Below, in pieces: positions 60,633-64,000 of a stretch of 64,000 bases of DNA; position 1 is the stretch's first letter; each line of letters starts with the position of its first letter. Under the pieces are notes generated by a model. The model saw only the letters and a list, made by a program, of their open reading frames with translations. It was not told the DNA's origin and made no database searches. Origin of the DNA: Zerene cesonia (Eukaryota; Arthropoda; Insecta; Lepidoptera; Pieridae); contig NC_052112.1 in assembly GCF_012273895.1 (NCBI RefSeq), positions 10,144,102 to 10,208,101 on the forward strand. Direction: 5' to 3'. The translations under genes and the position numbers were made by a program.

Positions 60633-61064
60633 GGTGAAATAAATCATTTTTAGTCGAATTTAAAAGTACATACGTTGTTAAAAATACCAAAACATCTTAA
60701 TATATATAAATTAGTAAAATTACTCTACCAACTTTAACCAATCTACACACTGCAGTTTAATCCAGCTTGAAAATAGGATAGTTATTATTTCACTTTCCGG
60801 ACGGAGCCGGGCGTGAAGCTAGTATTATTTTAATTATTATTTGTTTCTTCTTGTTTCTACAGGTTAACCACTTAAACGTCTACACCGATTAAGATAGGAA
60901 TCTCCTCAAACTGACGCAATGACGAATTTTTTAGAAGTTTACTAGGTAATACAACACAATACAATACAATAAATTTGAACATATACAATTGAACACATAT
61001 AAATGAGGAAGATTAACAAACGAAGAAGAAGAAAACAAGAAACGAAAGAAACATTTAAAGGTTA

Positions 61065-61118
61065 AATAGGCGGCCTTATCGCTTTTAAGCGATCTCTGCC
61101 AGGCAACCTTTGCACAGG
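61065..61118 (-). repeat. LINE 3'-end remnant in neuroligin intron
   Basis: TAGGCGGCCTTATCGC and GCGATCTCTGCCAGGCAACC, the reverse complement of the block at 16317. Confidence 0.5.
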
Positions 61119-61460
61119 ATATTATACTTTGACATTATAGTAGGTGGAGTTTCAAAGAAGGGAAAACAATCAAACGAAACGATTGAATCATATCAGGTTA
61201 GCCAAAAAAGCTTAAATAACGCAGACAAACCCACGGGCATCAGCTAGTCGCGGACAAAGCAAATACTTAACTCGAGCAAATCCGATAAATATGAGCTGAA
61301 AGTAATACGGCTGCAAGCTGCAGTAAACATTTACTTTGGATATTGGCTCCGGAGTGAAAACGGTAAATGTTTTGGAAATTAAATCGCTCCTGATATATAT
61401 GAAGCATTGGATATGGAAAGAAAACAAACGTGGGGTTGGATATGACGATTTTACAGTGCA

Positions 61461-61683
61461 CTAGCTTTTGCTTATGGCTTCGCACGCGTTAATTTGGAGT
61501 AGTTTAATGGATGTTATGATACTTTTATACGTATCATTATTATGATATTTAGAGCAAGTTTCACCAAACGATATAAATTCTGATGTTATATAAATTAACA
61601 CTTTTTTATCAATTTTAATTGATACAAGCTTTACAGATCGTATCGAAAAGTTATAAAACGGGCTACAAAATCCCGATATTATG
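61461..61683 (-). repeat. Helitron-like fragment in neuroligin intron
   Basis: CTAGCTTTTGCTTATGGCTT resembles the minus-strand 3' end at 27772. The rest is AT-rich and diverged. It abuts the plus-strand element that follows. Confidence 0.45.
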
Positions 61684-61900
61684 GAAATGATTGCAAAAAT
61701 CAAGACATCACTACATAGTATAAAACAAAGTCGCTTTCTCTGCCACTATGTCCCTTTGTATGCTTAAATCTTAAAAACTACCCAACGGATTTTGATGGTT
61801 TTTTTAATAGATAGAGTGATTCAGGAGGAAGGTTTATACCTTCCTCTTGAATTTCATTTTAGGCACGTACCACGCGAGTGAAGGCGCGGGCTCCAGCTAG
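61684..61900 (+). mobile_element. Helitron-like element in neuroligin intron
   Basis: It contains AGTATAAAACAAAGTCGCTT and CCCAACGGATTTTGATGG and ends GCGCGGGCTCCAGCTAG followed by T. Related fragments at 11160 and, reversed, 18785. The 5' boundary is approximate. Confidence 0.6.
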
Positions 61901-62590
61901 TTTACCATAAACCATTTAAAATCTTGTTCGTAACAATGATCAAATATGTATAATTGTATACAAGAAAATGGTAGAACATATATAAACGCTCCGATAATGA
62001 AAACACATTAACCGAATCCGCAACAATCGATCTGGCCGTTTTTAAAATAATCATATTCGCTCATCAACCCACATTGTGTTTTTAGGACGGCCATTCCTGT
62101 TCTCAACACCTGTTGGATTTTAAGTTGAAATTTCAACTGTTGCAGAACTCTCTTCATTCTGAATATTTAACGATGATAATGGATTTTGTATTTCGGCAAA
62201 AATCGTCGGCGAAGTTTTGTCACCGGGCTGGGCGGTTCGTGGAATTATCGCTGATGTGTTTACACGCAAGAGGAGTAACCGAAACGGCGATCGTGTTTCG
62301 TGTGTTTTTGCGTTCATATTTATTAGTTTTATTCTCGGAATTTTAACGATGAAACAAACTTTTTATAATGAACAGGTGTTACTTGTAAGCCTATCTTTGT
62401 AACCTTTAATGTTGGTGAGTATTAAATACTTCATAAAGTAGAAGGTTTTTTACAAAATAACGATACAAAAAATAGACTTAAAAATGAATAGGAAATTAAT
62501 AGGGAGGTGTTATAGTAATTTTTATAAATTAAACCAATTATGATTCATCCGCTGTGTTTTGTATCCATTTTGTAGTTTTCCCTGAACAAA

Positions 62591-62745
62591 TCTATACAAA
62601 TAATATAAAGAAGAGTTTGTTTGATTGCGCAATACCCAGAAACTACAGGACTGATATCAAAAATTATTTAATAACTGAATAGGTGTATGATCCTCTAGTG
62701 CTATATATATATAAGTACCACGGGCAAAGTTGGACGGACCGCTAG
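62591..62745 (+). mobile_element. Helitron-like element, family 3, in neuroligin intron
   Basis: It starts TCTATACAAATAATATAAAG and ends GTTGGACGGACCGCTAG. 155 bases, antisense to the gene. Confidence 0.7.
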
Positions 62746-62828
62746 AACACGATACAACGTCAACTCTTAACTTATCACATTATTGAACACATCACAAAAA
62801 CCATCATCCTTATCACTATTAAAATACA

Positions 62829-62940
62829 TTTTTATGCCATAAACGGGCGACTGAGCTGGTGGTTCGTCTGATGGTAAACGATCACTTCTGCGAATGAGCT
62901 GCTTGAGAGGAAAAGGATAAGGAAAGGATTGGTGCGGGTT
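62829..62940 (-). repeat. poly-A-tailed SINE-like element in neuroligin intron
   Basis: TTTTTATGCCATAAACGGGC and GCTGGTGGTTCGTCTGATGG mark the 3' end of the family on the minus strand. It ends 21 bases from the donor side of the adjacent coding exon. Confidence 0.65.
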
Positions 62941-62961
62941 ATAACATGGGAAAATACTCAC

Positions 62962-63151
62962 AGGCGCATAGTCCGTGCTCACGGAATTGTGTCCAAACAC
63001 ATAGAAGTACGACTGTCTGTTCGCTTTCGACTGATAGTTCGCGAGGTGTATCATCGGAGCCAATGTTCTGGCGTCACTGAACATGTTCAGTGTGACGTCA
63101 CGGTTGGTTTCCACCGGCCAGCGCTGAGGGTCCAGCTTTGAGGGGGAGTAC
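62962..63151 (-). CDS. Nlg: neuroligin exon (cholinesterase-like domain), most 5' exon in window
   Basis: The acceptor TATTTTCAG is before 63151 and the donor CCT|GTGAGT after 62962. One base enters to complete a codon; 63 codons follow, ending in phase 0, which joins in frame to LNKSVHGEE. It encodes a segment including DVTLNMFSDARTLAPMIHLA and QSYFYVFGHNS. SDA...AP and SYFYVF match the neuroligin region just before the HGEE motif (vertebrate YFYAFYHH). The upstream exons, with the oxyanion-hole and nucleophile-elbow region, lie beyond the right edge, so whether the Ser is replaced cannot be read here. Confidence 0.88.
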
Positions 63152-63249
63152 CTGAAAATAATAATGTGTAATTCGAAGTGTTTATTGGGAAACGGAAAAC
63201 CTTACTACTATAAATATAAATAGGAATTAGAGTAATTTGAAGTGTTCTT

Positions 63250-63400
63250 TTTTTATACCATCGTCGGCAATGGAACTGGTGGGTCGCCTGATGATAAGCG
63301 CTACCACCGCCCATGAACATTTGGACAGGTGCAAGGTCGATTGCAGATCTGACGCCTCTACAAATGGATTGCCGACTTTAAATTGGGAAGGGATGAAGAC
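63250..63400 (-). repeat. poly-A-tailed SINE-like element in neuroligin intron
   Basis: A T run, then ATCGTCGGCAATGGAACTGG, GTCGCCTGATGATAAGCGC and ACCACCGCCCATGAACATT: the reverse complement of the 8498 family's 3' end. Confidence 0.65.
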
Positions 63401-63509
63401 GCCATTATATGTATCCAGTGTTCAAAGGAAAGTTTACGTGAAATGACCTAACTAATAACACTAACTGAAGTGTTCTCTATTACACCACGCAATATAACAC
63501 ATACATATA

Positions 63510-63739
63510 TCAATAAATAAATTTGAAAAGTTTGTTGGTTTGAATACGCTAATCTCAAAAACAACTGAACCGACTTAAAAAACTCTTTCACGATACGATA
63601 AGTACGTGATCCCTGAATACTCGCGTGTCACAATACCCCATAATATAATAGCCAAAACTCTGTAATGATTATGATAATAAAATAAATAAATACTATAGGC
63701 TTTATATCAACCACGAGCGAAGCCGGAATGTACCGCTAG
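63510..63739 (+). mobile_element. Helitron-like element, family 3, with insertion
   Basis: It contains GTTTGTTGGTTTGAATACGC and ends CGAGCGAAGCCGGAATGTAC then CGCTAG. It is about 70 bases longer than 58426-58584 because of an AT-rich interruption in the middle. Confidence 0.55.
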
Positions 63740-64000
63740 CCTATCGGATGTTGCCAAATATTTCCATCCAATAAATCGCACACGAAATCATCATTCAAAT
63801 GGCATTTAAGATATTTAACCATTCGATAGTACCTAGTTAGATCATTTGAAATTCTATGTCCGTCCACAATCTAATTAGGCGCTTCGCCGCGTATTCAATT
63901 TGCGAGCATGTAACATTCTATCATGCTTTATGGAGCTGCCGAGCGAATTACGTATGTTTTTATTGTGTTGGTTAAATGCTTATTGCTAAAGGTTTTTGTT
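63740..64000. other. neuroligin intron, remainder
   Basis: Intron upstream of the 63151 exon, continuing beyond the window. No exon or repeat recognised in these bases. Confidence 0.5.

Noticed and set aside
62113..62346. Overlapping frames on both strands near 62.2 kb as an extra neuroligin exon
   Set aside because: The exons at 62962-63151 and 58248-58399 already join in phase across a continuous conserved motif; this sequence has no neuroligin similarity.

Overview
The window reads as an AT-rich insect nuclear genome, almost certainly a lepidopteran. This rests on many short Helitron-like elements with the ending ...GCTAG|T, tRNA-derived SINEs with (TGA)n tails, poly-A-tailed SINEs, and a spliced neuroligin-type gene. 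No prokaryotic feature, CRISPR array or phage gene is visible. There is one clear protein-coding gene. The 3' half of a neuroligin (a cholinesterase-like synaptic adhesion receptor) lies on the minus strand from about 63151 down to 53479. Five exons were traced by homology, splice signals and reading phase: 63151-62962, 58399-58248, 57340-57225, 56304-56149 and 55805-53479. All four introns join in frame. The exons encode the C-terminal part of the cholinesterase-like ectodomain, a stalk, one transmembrane helix and an unusually long cytoplasmic tail of about 670 residues that lacks a C-terminal PDZ ligand. The 5' exons lie beyond the right edge. Bases 1-53200 look like a gene desert or the intron of an unseen gene. 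No ORF there resembles a known protein, and most recognisable structure is mobile DNA: at least seven groups of non-autonomous Helitron-like elements, a poly-A-tailed SINE family, two tRNA-derived SINE families, 3' tails of LINEs, and a three-copy DNA element of about 260-290 bp that I cannot assign. A GC-rich island at 1085-1290 with a perfect palindrome around a Grainyhead-type core, and a GC-rich stretch ending in a consensus splice donor at 28000-28190, are the best candidates for regulatory or non-coding exon function. Several near-perfect hairpins stand alone: 1638-1681, 31155-31196, 33375-33423 and 52348-52388. The neuroligin introns are themselves full of the same SINEs and Helitron-like elements, and one sits 26 bases from a splice acceptor. 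I did not find a convincing new molecular system. The most interesting points are the neuroligin tail, the transposon next to that acceptor, the island near the left end and the GC-rich hairpin at 33375.
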